Shown here in pieces: positions 4,572 to 5,247 of a DNA stretch of 5,247 bases. The stretch comes from a bacterium. Its GTDB lineage: Bacteria; Bacillota; Clostridia; Oscillospirales; Acutalibacteraceae. Location of the stretch: the NCBI GenBank assembly GCA_020627425.1, contig JAHKXX010000211.1, positions 1 to 5,247 on the forward strand, read 5' to 3'. Within the stretch, counting starts at the first letter, position 1. Each line of letters begins with the position of its first letter. Below the pieces are notes generated by a model that saw nothing but the letters and a program-made list of their open reading frames with translations, was not told where the DNA came from and searched no databases. A program made the translations under genes and the position numbers.

Positions 4572-4597
4572 AATTGTTCTTTATCAATTATCATATT

Positions 4598-5113
4598 CTA
4601 TTCAGTTCTCCAGTATTCGGGTCTTATCAGTATGGGTGGATTGTATTTGTTTTTCGGGAATAGCTGTGCAGTGACTGTTTTGTCGGGCTCGATATTAAGG
4701 ACACCGTATTCTCTGTGATAGCCTATAGAGCCGGGGTTCATCATCAGCGTTCTTCCGTCAAAATCAAGAAATGGCGTGTGGGTATGCCCGAACAGTACAA
4801 TATGTGCGCCCTGAGAACGCGCAAAGGAGCGCAGTCTCTCGTACTCCTGCTTTACCCCGTGCATATGACCGTGCGTGACCAGAATTTTTCGTCCGTCGGC
4901 GTCAAAGCTTGTGACAAAGGGATCGTTTCCCAACCAGTCGCAGTTGCCGCGGACGGATATTATTTTTTTATGAGGAAAGGTGTTTTTTACCTGCTCTATA
5001 TCGCTGTGACCGTCTCCGCAGAAAACAATGAGTGAAACGTCCTTCTGCTCATTTACAAGCCGTGCAAGCAGTTCATATTGTCCGTGTGAATCAGAAACAA
5101 CCAGTATTTTCAT
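4598..5113 (-). CDS. YfcE/MJ0936-family metallophosphoesterase
   Basis: 171-residue calcineurin-like phosphodiesterase/phosphatase of the small YfcE/MJ0936 group, cytoplasmic and two-metal dependent. Metal-binding motifs are complete and in order: SDSHG with Asp8 and His10, FCGDGHSD with Asp34, RGNCD with Asn57, THGHMHG with His81, and FGHTH with His110 and His112. NPGS (126-129) is also characteristic of the group. Family members hydrolyse model phosphodiesters, but the natural substrate is generally unclear and cannot be deduced here. ATG 5113 is supported by GGGAGA (5119-5124 on the minus strand) with five bases of spacing. Length is typical, with a slightly long Pro/Tyr/Arg-containing tail (KYNPPILIRPEYW) after about residue 155. 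The gene is convergent with sigE and divergent from the next gene. It may end at the bidirectional terminator beyond the repeat, since no T-run terminator lies right after its stop. Confidence 0.94.
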   Translation of the reverse strand: MKILVVSDSHGQYELLARLVNEQKDVSLIVFCGDGHSDIEQVKNTFPHKKIISVRGNCDWLGNDPFVTSFDADGRKILVTHGHMHGVKQEYERLRSFARSQGAHIVLFGHTHTPFLDFDGRTLMMNPGSIGYHREYGVLNIEPDKTVTAQLFPKNKYNPPILIRPEYWRTE

Positions 5114-5175
5114 ATCGTTCTCCCATACATAAAAAAGGATCTGTACGCATAATAATTTATCAGGAAAGCGGGGTG
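5114..5175. promoter_or_regulatory. Divergent promoter region
   Basis: These 62 bases separate two divergently read genes, so promoters for both are expected here or inside the flanking coding starts. The stretch is AT-rich, with CATAAT (5148-5153) as a -10-like box for the rightward gene and TATTAT-like sequence on the other strand. Neither has a good -35 box at the right distance. This is inferred mainly from gene orientation. Confidence 0.35.
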
Positions 5176-5247
5176 ATGGATTTGGATAAAAAGAGTGCCG
5201 AAAAACTATACGGCAGCCTGTCGCCTGAGCAGAAAAAACAGATAGAG
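5176..5247 (+). CDS. 5' end of unidentified gene, truncated by window
   Basis: ATG 5176 opens 24 codons without a stop up to the last base of the window, reading MDLDKKSAEKLYGSLSPEQK and onward with KQIE. It is hydrophilic, rich in Lys/Glu, probably helical and without a signal peptide. AGGAAAG (5162-5168) lies at acceptable distance upstream, and an in-frame GTG directly precedes the ATG at 5173. It is too short to assign a family. Confidence 0.55.
   Translation, partial: MDLDKKSAEKLYGSLSPEQKKQIE

Overview
The window reads like a chromosomal segment of a spore-lineage Firmicute, most likely a gut or rumen clostridium of the Ruminococcus/Oscillospiraceae type. This rests on spoIIGA and sigE, which occur only in endospore-forming Firmicutes and their relatives, on a B. 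subtilis EndoA-like MazF, on strong GA-rich Shine-Dalgarno sites, and on coding sequence of intermediate GC that favours ATA (Ile) and AGA (Arg). The genus is an inference from style and gene content, not a measured match.

Layout, left to right: (1) the 3' part of a membrane protein (2-820) with a Pro/Gln/Arg-rich repetitive N-terminal region, one transmembrane helix and a short Ser-rich tail, ending in a hairpin terminator; (2) an RluA-family rRNA pseudouridine synthase (894-1766), whose ribosome binding site directly abuts that terminator; (3) a 253-base gene-free stretch with several candidate RNA hairpins, leading to a mazF/ndoA-type mRNA interferase (2020-2385) with no visible mazE partner, closed by a long hairpin terminator; (4) a gene-free stretch of about 400 bases holding a GC-rich hairpin-studded repeat element and then a putative sporulation promoter; (5) spoIIGA (about 2797-3609) and sigE (3659-4375), the pair that makes and activates the mother-cell sigma factor, ended by a bidirectional terminator; (6) a second, inverted copy of the repeat (about 4457-4571); (7) on the minus strand, a YfcE/MJ0936-type metallophosphoesterase (4598-5113); (8) the first 24 codons of a divergent gene running off the window end.

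Functionally, SpoIIGA (membrane aspartic protease) would cut the pro-sequence from SigE in the mother cell. The pro-sequence has the same length as in B. subtilis when sigE is started at GTG 3659. No sigG follows sigE, unlike the classical spoIIGA-sigE-sigG order.

The most interesting non-genic signals are: a 60-base repeat (56/60 identical by eye) in inverted orientation on both sides of the spoIIGA-sigE unit; the absence of any ATG/GTG/TTG that would give spoIIGA its first conserved membrane helix; an orphan mazF behind an RNA leader with mutually exclusive and pseudoknot-capable pairings; and a terminator placed directly against the rluA-type gene's ribosome binding site. No tRNA, rRNA, CRISPR array or transposase gene was seen.
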